Assembly: GCF_049532985.1 (NCBI RefSeq)
Contig: NZ_CP186693.1
Span: forward strand, 5,146,001-5,210,000
Reading direction: 5' to 3'
Source: Promicromonospora sp049532985
GTDB lineage: Bacteria > Actinomycetota > Actinomycetes > Actinomycetales > Cellulomonadaceae
DNA: 64,000 nucleotides
Each line of letters opens with the position of its first letter. Positions within the stretch are counted from its first letter, which is position 1. The notes beneath the pieces were generated by a model. It was not told where the DNA came from. It ran no database searches and was given only the letters and a program-made list of their open reading frames with translations. The position numbers and the translations under genes were made by a program. This document shows, one piece after another, positions 23,777-32,037 of the stretch.

Positions 23777-24899
23777 GCGGGCCCTGGAAGTTGGCGCAGC
23801 CGCCCGCCGGGACGAACCCCAGCGCGACGTTGATCGCCAGCATGTGCGGGTTCTCCTCGTTGTTCCAGGTGTAGATCCGCCGGGAACCGGGGCGCAGCCG
23901 CGCGTGCTCGCGCAGGTTCACGGCCTTGACGAGCATGCCGAGCCGGTGCCCGCGGTGCTCCTTGAGCACCACCGTGGCCTGCTGGTCGGTGTGCTCGGGC
24001 TTGAGGTCGTTCCACTGGAGCATGGTCATCGCGACGAGCCGGCCGGTCGCCACGTGCTCGGCGGCCGTCACCACGTACCGGTCGCCCTTGGCGGCGATCG
24101 CCGCCTCCTCCCCGCGGATGCGGTCCGCGTCCCACACGTCGGACTCGACCTCCAGGCCGCCGCGCGGCTCGTCGTCCGACAGCGCCTGCTCCAGGGCGGC
24201 GTACTGCTCGATCCACTGCTCCGGCGTCGGCGCCGTCCAGGTGTGGACGCGGTACGCGTCGCCCGCGACCGCGCGGGACTCGGCCTCGAAGCGCGACACC
24301 ACCTCCGGCGCCGCGGGCAGGTCCATGCGGGACCGGCGCTCCACGAGCTCCAGCGTCAGGCCCAGCCGCTGCGCGAGCCGTACGCCCGGCAGGTCCGCCG
24401 CCACGGTACCGCTGCCCGAGGCCGGCGTGAGCATCCCGGCGGCCGAGTCCGGCGCGGGGCCGAAGTCGACGGGCGCCAGGAGCGTCGTACGCCCCTCGGC
24501 GCGGGCGGTGTCCTGCACCCACCGGGTCAGCGCCGACCCGATGCCCTGCCGCCGGTGCTCCGGGTGCACCACGACCACGCCGATCGCCAGCTCCGGGTTC
24601 GAGTGCACGTGGAGGAACAGGAAGGCGCTGCCCACGACCTGCGGTCCGGCGGGCGTGTCCACCACGGCGATCTGCCGCAGCTTGCGCAGGTAGGTCTGGT
24701 TGTTCATCCCCACGAGGATCCCGATGGCCGTCGGGGCGATGTCCGAGCTGCCGAGGTCCTCGGCAGCCGCGGTGGCGTGCAGGTCGGCGATGCCGCGGTA
24801 GGCCCACGCCTCGGCGTCGTCGAGCGAGGCGGGGTGCGGCGGGGTGACGAGCCGCCACGTCGCCGTCGACGGGGTGGGTACTGACGAGGGTGTGGTCAT
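23757..24899 (-). CDS. Two-domain GNAT acetyltransferase (paralog A)
   Basis: 380 residues. The N-terminal GNAT domain has the acetyl-CoA loop VVVHPEHRRQGIGSAL near residue 115. The C-terminal domain has EHRGHRLGMLVKAVNLR and the NEENPHMLAINVALGF end seen in many GNATs. Two GNAT halves recall mycothiol synthase MshD, but this is longer and not an obvious ortholog. The start is ATG 24899 with a CACCCT box six bases upstream. The next gene upstream (24971-26110) is a paralog with the same layout, so the pair arose by tandem duplication. The substrate is unknown. Confidence 0.86.
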   Translation of the reverse strand: MTTPSSVPTPSTATWRLVTPPHPASLDDAEAWAYRGIADLHATAAAEDLGSSDIAPTAIGILVGMNNQTYLRKLRQIAVVDTPAGPQVVGSAFLFLHVHSNPELAIGVVVVHPEHRRQGIGSALTRWVQDTARAEGRTTLLAPVDFGPAPDSAAGMLTPASGSGTVAADLPGVRLAQRLGLTLELVERRSRMDLPAAPEVVSRFEAESRAVAGDAYRVHTWTAPTPEQWIEQYAALEQALSDDEPRGGLEVESDVWDADRIRGEEAAIAAKGDRYVVTAAEHVATGRLVAMTMLQWNDLKPEHTDQQATVVLKEHRGHRLGMLVKAVNLREHARLRPGSRRIYTWNNEENPHMLAINVALGFVPAGGCANFQGPLTPAPE

Positions 24900-24970
24900 G
24901 GTCCCAGGGTGCTCCTGGCCGGGTCACGGAGCACGGCTTTTTCGGGCGAGGAAGGGCAAGGAGCCCGCAC

Positions 24971-26110
24971 TCAGCGGAGGAGCTTCTGGAGGGCGGCCTC
25001 GGCGCCCGAGGGGCGGAAGCCCAGGGCCACGTTGATGGCGAGCATGTGGGCGTTCTCCTCCGCGTTGAACGTGTGGATCCGCTCCGTCTGCGGGTAGCGC
25101 GCCGTGAGCTCCCGCAGGTTCACGGCCTTGACCAGCATGCCGAGCCGGTGCCCGCGATGCGTGCCCAGCACGATCGTCTCCTCCTGGAACACGAACGCCG
25201 GCTTGCCGTCCTGCAGCAGGAACGACGTGCCACCCGCGACCTCGCCGGTCGGGACGTGCTCCACCAGCGTGGTCAGGAGCCGCTGCCCGCTGTCGGCCCG
25301 GTCCTGGAGGTAGACCCGCACCCGCTCGGCGTCCCAGGTCTCCTCGCCGAAGTCGAGCGCGCCCTGCGGCACGTCCGTCGACATCCGGGTCATGAGCTGC
25401 GCGTAGCCCGCGTGCCACTCCTCGGGGATGCCCTCCCACGTGTGCGTCCGGTAGTCGGCGCCGGCGGCGGCACGCGCGTCCGCCTCGAACGTCGCCAGCG
25501 CGGCCGGGTCCACCGGCAGGTCGAGGCGCGACATGCGTTCCACCTGCTCGACCGTGTAGCCGCGGCCGATCGCGAACCGGATGCCTGCGGTGTCGGCGGG
25601 CAGCCGCCCGGCGCCGGTGGCGGGCAGCACCGCATCCTCGCCCCCTGCGGCCTCGCGCGGGGAGAGCGACCAGCCGAAGAACGTGGTCCGGCCTGCCTCG
25701 GCCGCGACCTGCTCCAGGCGCTCGGTCAGGGCGGTGCCGATGCCCTGGCGCCGGTGGTCGGGGTGCACACCCACGTAGATGTCGGCGGTGTGGGTGTTGT
25801 GCTCGCGCGGCATCGACAGGAAGCCGAACCCGATCACGTCCTCGGCGGTCGGCGTCGCACCGCCGGGCAGGTCGCGGACGGCGACGACCCGCCGCTTGTC
25901 CGCGTACTCCTGGTGCAGCATGCCGCTCACGGTCTGCTGGGCGGTGCGGGCCAGGTCGTCGTGGCCGACGTTGGCGATCTCGAGCGCCTGCTCGACGGCC
26001 GTCATGCCGTGGTACGGCCAGGCGTCCGGATGCTCGGCCGAGGGCACGGGCGGCACCTCGGTGACGTGCCACGGCGTCTGCTCCGGCGCGTGGCCGGCGG
26101 GTGTGGTCAT
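24971..26110 (-). CDS. Two-domain GNAT acetyltransferase (paralog B)
   Basis: 379 residues. Acetyl-CoA loop GVHPDHRRQGIGTALTERL in the first half; THRGHRLGMLVKAVNLREL and ENAHMLAINVALGFRPSG in the second. Throughout it can be aligned with the downstream paralog at 23757-24899 (for example SRLDLP versus SRMDLP, HTWEGIPEEW versus HTWTAPTPEQW). ATG 26110 was chosen because CACCCTGGTCCC directly precedes it, the same box as before moaC and the paralog. The 71-base gap between the two genes permits co-transcription. Confidence 0.86.
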   Translation of the reverse strand: MTTPAGHAPEQTPWHVTEVPPVPSAEHPDAWPYHGMTAVEQALEIANVGHDDLARTAQQTVSGMLHQEYADKRRVVAVRDLPGGATPTAEDVIGFGFLSMPREHNTHTADIYVGVHPDHRRQGIGTALTERLEQVAAEAGRTTFFGWSLSPREAAGGEDAVLPATGAGRLPADTAGIRFAIGRGYTVEQVERMSRLDLPVDPAALATFEADARAAAGADYRTHTWEGIPEEWHAGYAQLMTRMSTDVPQGALDFGEETWDAERVRVYLQDRADSGQRLLTTLVEHVPTGEVAGGTSFLLQDGKPAFVFQEETIVLGTHRGHRLGMLVKAVNLRELTARYPQTERIHTFNAEENAHMLAINVALGFRPSGAEAALQKLLR

Positions 26111-26172
26111 GGGACCAGGGTGCCCGGCCCGCCGTCGGGCGGCGAGCCAATTTCGGCGGGCCGGGCACCCGG

Positions 26173-26796
26173 TCACGCGGCGACGGAGATCGCCTGCCCG
26201 ACGGCGGTGCGGTCGCCCAGCGCGTCGACCATCGCCAGCGCGAGGTCGGGCCGGGCGATGGTCCAGGCCCAGCGCACGTTGCCGTCCCGCCGGGACTTGT
26301 ACCGGCCGGTCCCGCGCCGATCCTGGAGGCGCGGCGGACGCATGATCGTCCAGTCGGCGTGGCCGGCCCTGATCACCTTCTCCATGGCTTCCAGGTCGGC
26401 GTTCGCCTCGGCCAGCGCCCGCTTGAGGATGGGCTTGGCGACGTAGCGGGACAGCGGGTCGTCGCCGTCGACCAGCCAGCCGCTCGCGCTGATCGCGACC
26501 AGCCGGCGCACGCCCGCGGCGTCCATCGCCGCGAGCACGGCGGTGATGCCGTCGCGCAGCACGTGCGGCGACTCGCCGGGTACGGGGCCGAGGCAGCTCG
26601 CGACGGCGTCGACCCCCTGGAACGCGGCGGTGAGCGCGGCGACGTCGGACGCGTCGGCCACGCGGACCTCGTCCGGGCGGTCGGCCAGCCGCGACGGGTC
26701 TCGCACCACGGCCACGACCTCGTGGCCGGCCGCGGTGGCGGCCCGGACGAGCTCGCGGCCGGTACGGCCGCTCGCTCCGACGACAGCGATCCTCAT
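26173..26796 (-). CDS. NAD(P)-binding NmrA/SDR-like protein
   Basis: 207 residues with an N-terminal Rossmann motif (RIAVVGASGRTGRELV) and the later VDAVASCLG, LVAISASGW and WTIMRPPRL segments of atypical short-chain dehydrogenases (NmrA/HSCARG-like). It would bind NAD(P) and act as an oxidoreductase or redox sensor. The active-site Tyr-Lys pair is not obvious, so catalysis is uncertain. It is divergent from a TetR regulator, and a perfect operator lies between the two, so it is very likely the repressed target. Confidence 0.88.
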   Translation of the reverse strand: MRIAVVGASGRTGRELVRAATAAGHEVVAVVRDPSRLADRPDEVRVADASDVAALTAAFQGVDAVASCLGPVPGESPHVLRDGITAVLAAMDAAGVRRLVAISASGWLVDGDDPLSRYVAKPILKRALAEANADLEAMEKVIRAGHADWTIMRPPRLQDRRGTGRYKSRRDGNVRWAWTIARPDLALAMVDALGDRTAVGQAISVAA

Positions 26797-26828
26797 GGTG
26801 CCTCCTCCGGTCCCGGAGCGAATCCGCT

Positions 26829-26860
26829 CAGGGTGTGAGTGAATGTTTACTCACACCCTG
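26829..26860. promoter_or_regulatory. TetR-type operator
   Basis: Perfect 12-bp inverted repeat: CAGGGTGTGAGT (26829-26840), spacer GAATGTTT, ACTCACACCCTG (26849-26860). It sits between the NmrA-like gene and the TetR regulator, 33 bases from the first and 49 from the second. It also shows that a possible ATG at 26843, inside the operator, is not the TetR start. Confidence 0.85.
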
Positions 26861-26908
26861 TCACCAGGCATGATGGTGGGTCAAGGGAACGGGGCGAGAA
26901 TGGCGGGC

Positions 26909-27490
26909 ATGAGCACACGGGAGCGGATCCTCGACGCGGCGGCGCGCGTCATGCGCGAACAGGGTGTCGCGCACGCGACCACCAAGGAGATCGCGCGCGC
27001 GGCCGGCTGCTCCGAGGCGCTGCTGTACCGGCACTTCGACGACAAGCAGGGACTCTTCATGGCGGTGCTCCAGGAGCGGCTGCCGGGGTTCGTGCTGCCG
27101 GACTCGGCCGTCGGCTCCGGGTCGGTGGCGGACAACCTCGCGCGCATGGTCACCGGGCTGCTCGGCTTCTACGTCGAGAGCTTCCCCGTGTCGGCCTCGA
27201 TCTTCTCCAGCAGCACGCTCCTCGCCCGCCATCGCGAGGCCATCGCCGCGCACGGTGCGGGGCCGCAGACGCCGCAGCTCCGGGTCCAGGCCTACCTGGA
27301 GGCGGAGCGCGCGGCCGGCCGGGTACGACCCGACGCGGACGCCGAGGCCGCCGCGCGGCTGCTGGTGGGCGCAGCCCTGCACCAGGCGTTCCTGGCCACG
27401 TTCTGGGGCGACGGGTCGACGGCGGAGCCGGGTCTCGCAGACCGCCTGGTGGCGCCGCTCCTGCCGGGCCTCCTGCCGGACCGGGGCTAG
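26909..27490 (+). CDS. TetR/AcrR-family transcriptional regulator
   Basis: 193 residues. The DNA-binding domain STRERILDAAARVMREQG ... TTKEIARAAGCSEALLYRHFDDKQGLF is standard TetR; the rest is a ligand-binding helical domain. ATG 26909 was chosen because GGGGCGAG lies about 10 bases before it; ATG 26900 (three residues longer) is possible. It should bind the palindrome at 26829-26860, controlling itself and the divergent NmrA-like gene. The inducer is unknown. The last four bases overlap the convergent LacI-type gene. Confidence 0.92.
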   Translation: MSTRERILDAAARVMREQGVAHATTKEIARAAGCSEALLYRHFDDKQGLFMAVLQERLPGFVLPDSAVGSGSVADNLARMVTGLLGFYVESFPVSASIFSSSTLLARHREAIAAHGAGPQTPQLRVQAYLEAERAAGRVRPDADAEAAARLLVGAALHQAFLATFWGDGSTAEPGLADRLVAPLLPGLLPDRG

Positions 27491-28596
27491 GCCGGCGGCG
27501 GTGGCGCCGTGCTCGCGCGCTCGACCAGGCGGGTGGTCAGCCGGGTGTGCCGGCCGGCCGTCTCGCCCGACTCCAGCATCGCGATGACCATCCGCAGGGC
27601 CTCGGCGCCCATCTCGTGCAGCGACTGCGCGACGGTGGTCAGCGGCGGCGTCGACGCGGCGGCCTCGGGGATGTCGTCGAAGCCGATGACCGAGAGGTCC
27701 TCCGGGACGCGCAGGCCCAGCTCCTGGGCCACCTGGATCACGTGGATCGCCGACAGGTCGTTCGCGGCGAAGACGGCGGTGGGCCGGTCGGGGCGTTCGA
27801 GCAGGTCGTGGGTGGGGCGGTCGGACCGGTCCGGGCGGTAGCCGCCCTCCAGCACGAGGGTCGGGTCCGGGGTGAGCCCCGCGGCCGCCATCGCCTCCCG
27901 GAAGCCCAGCTCGCGCAGGCGCGCGGACTCCAGGTCGGCGCGTCCGCCCAGGTAGCCGATGCGTGTGTGGCCCAGGCCGATGAGGTGCTCGGTGGCGGTA
28001 CGGGCGCCGCCCAGGTTGTCGGAGTCGACGGTGGCGGGCCCGGTGGGCCCGGTGTGCGGGTCGATGGCGACGATGGGTACGCCGTCGTGCTGCGGCAGCG
28101 CGAGCGTCGGGGTGACGATGACGACCCCGTCGATCAGGGTGCCCGCCAGGCGGGAGAGGGAGCGGCGCTCCCAGCCCACGTGGTCGGAGCGCCCCGCGTC
28201 ACCGCAGTAGGCGAGGAGCTCGTAGCCCGTGCCCTCGACGGCCGCCGAGATGCCCTTGAGCAGCTCGGTGCTGAAGGGCTCGAACTCGGCCACGAGCACG
28301 CCGATCACGTTGGTCTGCCGGCGGCGCAGGCTGCGGGCGACCAGCGACGACTCGTACCCGAGGTCGGCGACGACGCCGAGCACCCGCTCCGCCGTCGCCG
28401 CGGCCACGCCGTAGCGCCCGTTGACGACCTTCGAGACGGTGGCCACCGAGACGCCGGCCACGCGGGCGACGTCGGTGATGGTGGCGCGGCCGGTCGCGCT
28501 CGCCTGGACGACGGACGGCTCCGGGGTCCCGGAGGCGTCCGTCGCGTCGTCACCCGGTCCGGCGGTGGACCCGGGTGAACTCGTCCCACTGTGCAC
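27487..28596 (-). CDS. LacI-family transcriptional regulator
   Basis: About 369 residues. After a ~30-residue Ser/Ala/Gly-rich leader comes the LacI headpiece (ATITDVARVAGVSVATVSKVVNGRYGV), the hinge (ARSLRRRQTNVIGVLV) and a periplasmic-binding-protein-like sugar domain (VVIVTPTLAL, DNLGGARTATEHLIGLGHTRIGYLGG, VIGFDDIPEAA). It is divergent from a sugar ABC importer and GH3/GH43 genes, and a palindrome typical of LacI operators lies between. Release by an oligosaccharide is the likely control. The start GTG 28596 is the least certain part; no strong ribosome-binding site is visible. Confidence 0.92.
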   Translation of the reverse strand: MHSGTSSPGSTAGPGDDATDASGTPEPSVVQASATGRATITDVARVAGVSVATVSKVVNGRYGVAAATAERVLGVVADLGYESSLVARSLRRRQTNVIGVLVAEFEPFSTELLKGISAAVEGTGYELLAYCGDAGRSDHVGWERRSLSRLAGTLIDGVVIVTPTLALPQHDGVPIVAIDPHTGPTGPATVDSDNLGGARTATEHLIGLGHTRIGYLGGRADLESARLRELGFREAMAAAGLTPDPTLVLEGGYRPDRSDRPTHDLLERPDRPTAVFAANDLSAIHVIQVAQELGLRVPEDLSVIGFDDIPEAAASTPPLTTVAQSLHEMGAEALRMVIAMLESGETAGRHTRLTTRLVERASTAPPPPA

Positions 28597-28644
28597 GGAA
28601 GAGACAGTACATCCGGGCCACGGCGGCAGCCGACTGGCCAATCC

Positions 28645-28666
28645 GTTTCGAAATCGATATCGAAAC
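28645..28666. promoter_or_regulatory. LacI-type operator upstream of the sugar operon
   Basis: Inverted repeat GTTTCGA-AATCGATA-TCGAAAC, nearly continuing on both sides (CC before, CG after), plus a partial third arm GACGAAAC (28672-28679). A TTGACG -35-like hexamer at 28670-28675 abuts it, so bound repressor would block the promoter of the importer operon. Confidence 0.7.
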
Positions 28667-28778
28667 CGTTTGACGAAACCATGACCCGACTGCCACGCTC
28701 ATGCGAGACGGGCTCCGCGGTCCGTCGAACCGGCAGGCTCCTGCCGACCGTCGATGACGACTTTCAAGGGGTTCCACA

Positions 28779-30071
28779 ATGATGAGGAAGACGCGGGCCT
28801 CAGGCATTCTTGCCTTGGGCGCCACCGTTGCCCTGCTCGCCACGGCTTGTTCCGGCGGCGGCAGTGAGGGAGGTTCGGACGGCGACGTCACGATGACCTT
28901 CTGGCACAACTCGACCACCGGCGCCGGCAAGGCGTACTGGGAAGACACCGTCGCGGCCTTCGAGGAGGCCAACCCGGGCGTCACGATCAACGTCCAGGCC
29001 GTCCAGAACGAGGAGATGGACGGCAAGCTGCAGACCGCCCTCAACTCGGGCGACGCGCCCGACATCTTCATGGCCCGTGGCGGCGGCAAGCTGGCCGACG
29101 TCGTCGAGGCGGGTCAGGTCATGGACCTCAGCGACTCGATCGACGAGGCCACGATGACCGCCGTCGGCGAGGCGGGTTTCAGCGCCTTCACCGTCGACGG
29201 CGCGATCTACGGCATGCCCACGGCCATCCTGCCCGGCGGCATCTACTACAGCCAGGACCTCTTCGACGAGGCCGGCATCACCGCCACCCCCACCACCGTG
29301 GAGGAGCTCGACGCCGCGGTGTCGGACCTGAAGGCGGCTGACATCGCCCCGATCGCGCTCGGTGCCAAGGACGCCTGGCCCGCCGCGCACTGGTACTACT
29401 TCTTCGCGCTGCGCGAGTGCTCGCAGGAGACCCTGGAGAGCGCCGCGTCGTCGCGCAGCTTCGACGACGAGTGCTGGCTGCGCGCCGGCGAGGACCTGCA
29501 GGAGCTGGCCGCGACGGAGCCGTTCAACGACGGTTACCTCACCACGTCGGCCCAGCAGGGTGCCGGCTCCTCGGCGGGCCTCATCGCCAACCACAAGGCC
29601 GCCATGGAGCTCATGGGTGCCTGGGACCCGGGCGTGATCGCGTCCCTGACCCCGGACCAGAAGCCGCTGGCGGACCTCGGCTGGTTCCCGTTCCCGGCCA
29701 CGGAGAGCGGCGACGGCGACCCGGCCGCGTTCATGGGCGGCGTCGACGGTTACTCCTGCTTCGTGGAGGCCCCGCCGGAGTGCGCCGAGTTCCTCAACTT
29801 CTTCATGCAGAAGGAGTACCAGGAGAACTACGCGGAGGCGTTCGTGACGCTGCCCGCCAGCAAGGACGCCCAGGGCGTCGTCACCGACCCGGCGCTGAAG
29901 TCGGTGCTGGAGGCGTACAACGAGGCCCCGTACGTGTCCGTCTGGCTCGACACCCTCTACGGCCAGAACGTCGGCAACGCGCTCAACGCCGGTGTCGTCG
30001 ACATGCTGGCCGGCAACGGTGACCCGCAGAGCATCGTCGACGCCGTGAACGCCGCGGCCGCGATGGAGTAA
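28779..30071 (+). CDS. Sugar ABC transporter substrate-binding lipoprotein
   Basis: 430 residues of solute-binding family 1. Signal with lipobox ATAC, then a short Gly/Ser linker and the mature start VTMTFWHNSTTGAGKAYWEDTV. SGDAPDIFMARGGGKL and YGMPTAILPGGIYYSQDLFDEAGI are typical of oligosaccharide-binding proteins; many aromatic residues (WYYFF) could stack on sugar rings. ATG 28779 follows AAGGGG. It is the first gene of an operon with two permeases and two glycosidases, so the ligand is probably a xylo- or arabino-oligosaccharide. No ATPase gene is present; a shared MsiK-type ATPase is likely elsewhere. Confidence 0.93.
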   Translation: MMRKTRASGILALGATVALLATACSGGGSEGGSDGDVTMTFWHNSTTGAGKAYWEDTVAAFEEANPGVTINVQAVQNEEMDGKLQTALNSGDAPDIFMARGGGKLADVVEAGQVMDLSDSIDEATMTAVGEAGFSAFTVDGAIYGMPTAILPGGIYYSQDLFDEAGITATPTTVEELDAAVSDLKAADIAPIALGAKDAWPAAHWYYFFALRECSQETLESAASSRSFDDECWLRAGEDLQELAATEPFNDGYLTTSAQQGAGSSAGLIANHKAAMELMGAWDPGVIASLTPDQKPLADLGWFPFPATESGDGDPAAFMGGVDGYSCFVEAPPECAEFLNFFMQKEYQENYAEAFVTLPASKDAQGVVTDPALKSVLEAYNEAPYVSVWLDTLYGQNVGNALNAGVVDMLAGNGDPQSIVDAVNAAAAME

Positions 30072-30079
30072 CGGCAGCG

Positions 30080-31099
30080 ATGACTCACTCCCTGGGCGAG
30101 AACTCAGCGACGACCGTGACCACCTCGCCTGAGGGGCTCTCGGCGGCCGGGGGCGGCACCACGCCGCCCCCGGCCCGCCGGCGGCGGGGCGGCCGGCCCG
30201 ACTGGCGCAAGACCTTCGAGATCACCCTGCTCTCGGGTCCTGCGATCGTCGTGTTCGTCGCGTTCGTGATCCTTCCCGTGGTGCTCGCCGCCTACTACGG
30301 GTTCTTCAAGTGGAAGGGGTACGGGCCGCCGACGGAGTTCGTCGGGCTCGACAACTACCTCACGATCTTCCGCGACACCGCCTTCCACGAGGCGATCATG
30401 CACAACGGCTTCATCGTCGTGCTCTCGCTCGTGCTGCAGGGGCCCGCGGCGGTCGTGCTCGCGCTGCTGCTGAACCAGAACATCCGCGGGCGGTCGATCA
30501 TCCGCGTGCTGATCTTCGTGCCGTACGTGATCTCCGAGGTGATCGTCGGCACCGGCTGGAGCCTCATGCTCCAGACCTCGGGCGCGGTCAACGACCTGCT
30601 GGAGAAGGTGGGCCTGGGCTTCCTGGCCGTCGACTGGCTGTCCGACCCCAAGATCGCCATCTGGTCGCTGATGATCATCATCACCTGGAAGTACATCGGC
30701 TTCGCCGTGATCCTCTTCCTGGCGGGACTGCAGAGCATCCCCGAGGAGCTGTCCGAGGCCGCCGCCATCGACGGCGCCTCCTACTGGCAGATCCAGCGCA
30801 CCATCACCATCCCGCTGCTGGGGCCGACGATCCGGATCTGGGCCTTCCTGTCCATCATCGGCTCGCTCCAGCTCTTCGACCTCGTCTACATCATCTGGGG
30901 TCAGTACGTCTCCGCGACGGCGGGTACGTCGACGATGGCGACCTACATGGTCCTCAACGGGCGCCTCGCCGGGAACTACGGGTACGGCAACGCCGTCGCC
31001 GTCGTGCTGTTCCTGGTCTCGCTCGTCATCGCGCTGGTCTACCAGCGCTACGTGCTGCGCCGGGACACGGCGGGCGCGCTCACGGAAGGGAAGAAGTGA
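30080..31099 (+). CDS. Sugar ABC transporter permease (MalF-type)
   Basis: 339 residues. A ~45-residue Gly/Pro/Arg-rich cytoplasmic leader precedes six membrane helices. The coupling loop EELSEAAAIDGASYWQIQRTITIPLLGP is the conserved EAA motif that docks on the ATPase. It belongs to the MalF/UgpA side of carbohydrate importers. It starts nine bases after the binding protein gene and ends by sharing a base with the next permease (TGATG). Confidence 0.93.
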   Translation: MTHSLGENSATTVTTSPEGLSAAGGGTTPPPARRRRGGRPDWRKTFEITLLSGPAIVVFVAFVILPVVLAAYYGFFKWKGYGPPTEFVGLDNYLTIFRDTAFHEAIMHNGFIVVLSLVLQGPAAVVLALLLNQNIRGRSIIRVLIFVPYVISEVIVGTGWSLMLQTSGAVNDLLEKVGLGFLAVDWLSDPKIAIWSLMIIITWKYIGFAVILFLAGLQSIPEELSEAAAIDGASYWQIQRTITIPLLGPTIRIWAFLSIIGSLQLFDLVYIIWGQYVSATAGTSTMATYMVLNGRLAGNYGYGNAVAVVLFLVSLVIALVYQRYVLRRDTAGALTEGKK

Positions 31100-31974
31100 T
31101 GGCGACGCTGCTCGAAGCCCCCACCACCTCCGGGCAAACGCTGCGCAAGGCCCCGAAGGTGGCCTGGGGCAGCCCGCTGACGTACGTGGTCGCGTTCTTC
31201 TTCGTCGGCATCTGCATCGCTCCGGTGCTCTACATCATCGCGGGTGGTTTCCGGACGAACGCGCAGATCACCGCCGACCCGTCCGGGCTGCCCAGCCCCT
31301 GGGTGATCGAGAACTACGTCGAGGTCCTGGTCAGCGAGGTGTTCTGGCGTCAGGTCGGCAACTCCGCGATCGCCGGCGTGCTGACGACCGTCGGCGTCGT
31401 CGCGCTGGGGCTCATGGCGAGCTTCGTCCTGGCCCGGTACGACTTCAAGCTCAACGGGGCCATGTACGCGCTGTTCGCCGCGGGCCTCATGTTCCCGATG
31501 ACGGTGGCGATCACCCCGCTGTACATCCTGATCCGGGACCTCGGCCTCATGAACACCATGGGCGGCATCGTGCTGCCGCAGATCGCCTTCGCGCTCCCGA
31601 CGACGGTGATCATCCTGGTCCCGTTCCTGCGGGCGATCCCCCAGGAGATCGAGGAGGCGGCGTCGATCGACGGCGCGAGCCGCCTCGGCTTCTTCTTCCG
31701 GATGGTGGTCCCGCTGTCCCTGCCGGGCGTGATCACGACCGGCATCCTGGCGTTCGTCGCGTCCTGGAACTCGTACCTGCTGCCGCTGTTCATCCTGAAC
31801 GACGAGCTGTCGTACACCCTGCCCCTCGGCGTCCAGGCGTTCGCCTCGCAGTACTCCGTCGACACCGCACGGGTGCTCGCCTTCACGTCGTTGTCCATGA
31901 TCCCGGCGCTGATCTTCTTCTCGCTCTTCGAGCGGCGCATCGTCGGCGGCCTCACGGGTGCCGTCAAGGGCTGA
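31099..31974 (+). CDS. Sugar ABC transporter permease (MalG-type)
   Basis: 291 residues with six membrane helices and the MalG-type EAA loop PQEIEEAASIDGASRLGFFFRMVVPLSLPG near residue 190. It pairs with the preceding permease to form the translocation path. The ATG overlaps the preceding stop by one base. The GH3 gene follows after 63 bases with its own AGGAAAA ribosome-binding site, so the operon probably continues. Confidence 0.93.
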   Translation: MATLLEAPTTSGQTLRKAPKVAWGSPLTYVVAFFFVGICIAPVLYIIAGGFRTNAQITADPSGLPSPWVIENYVEVLVSEVFWRQVGNSAIAGVLTTVGVVALGLMASFVLARYDFKLNGAMYALFAAGLMFPMTVAITPLYILIRDLGLMNTMGGIVLPQIAFALPTTVIILVPFLRAIPQEIEEAASIDGASRLGFFFRMVVPLSLPGVITTGILAFVASWNSYLLPLFILNDELSYTLPLGVQAFASQYSVDTARVLAFTSLSMIPALIFFSLFERRIVGGLTGAVKG

Positions 31975-32037
31975 CCGATCGCCCGGGGTTCGGAGCTTGT
32001 CTCACACATACGTAGGACCGAGAAAGGAAAACGTTCC

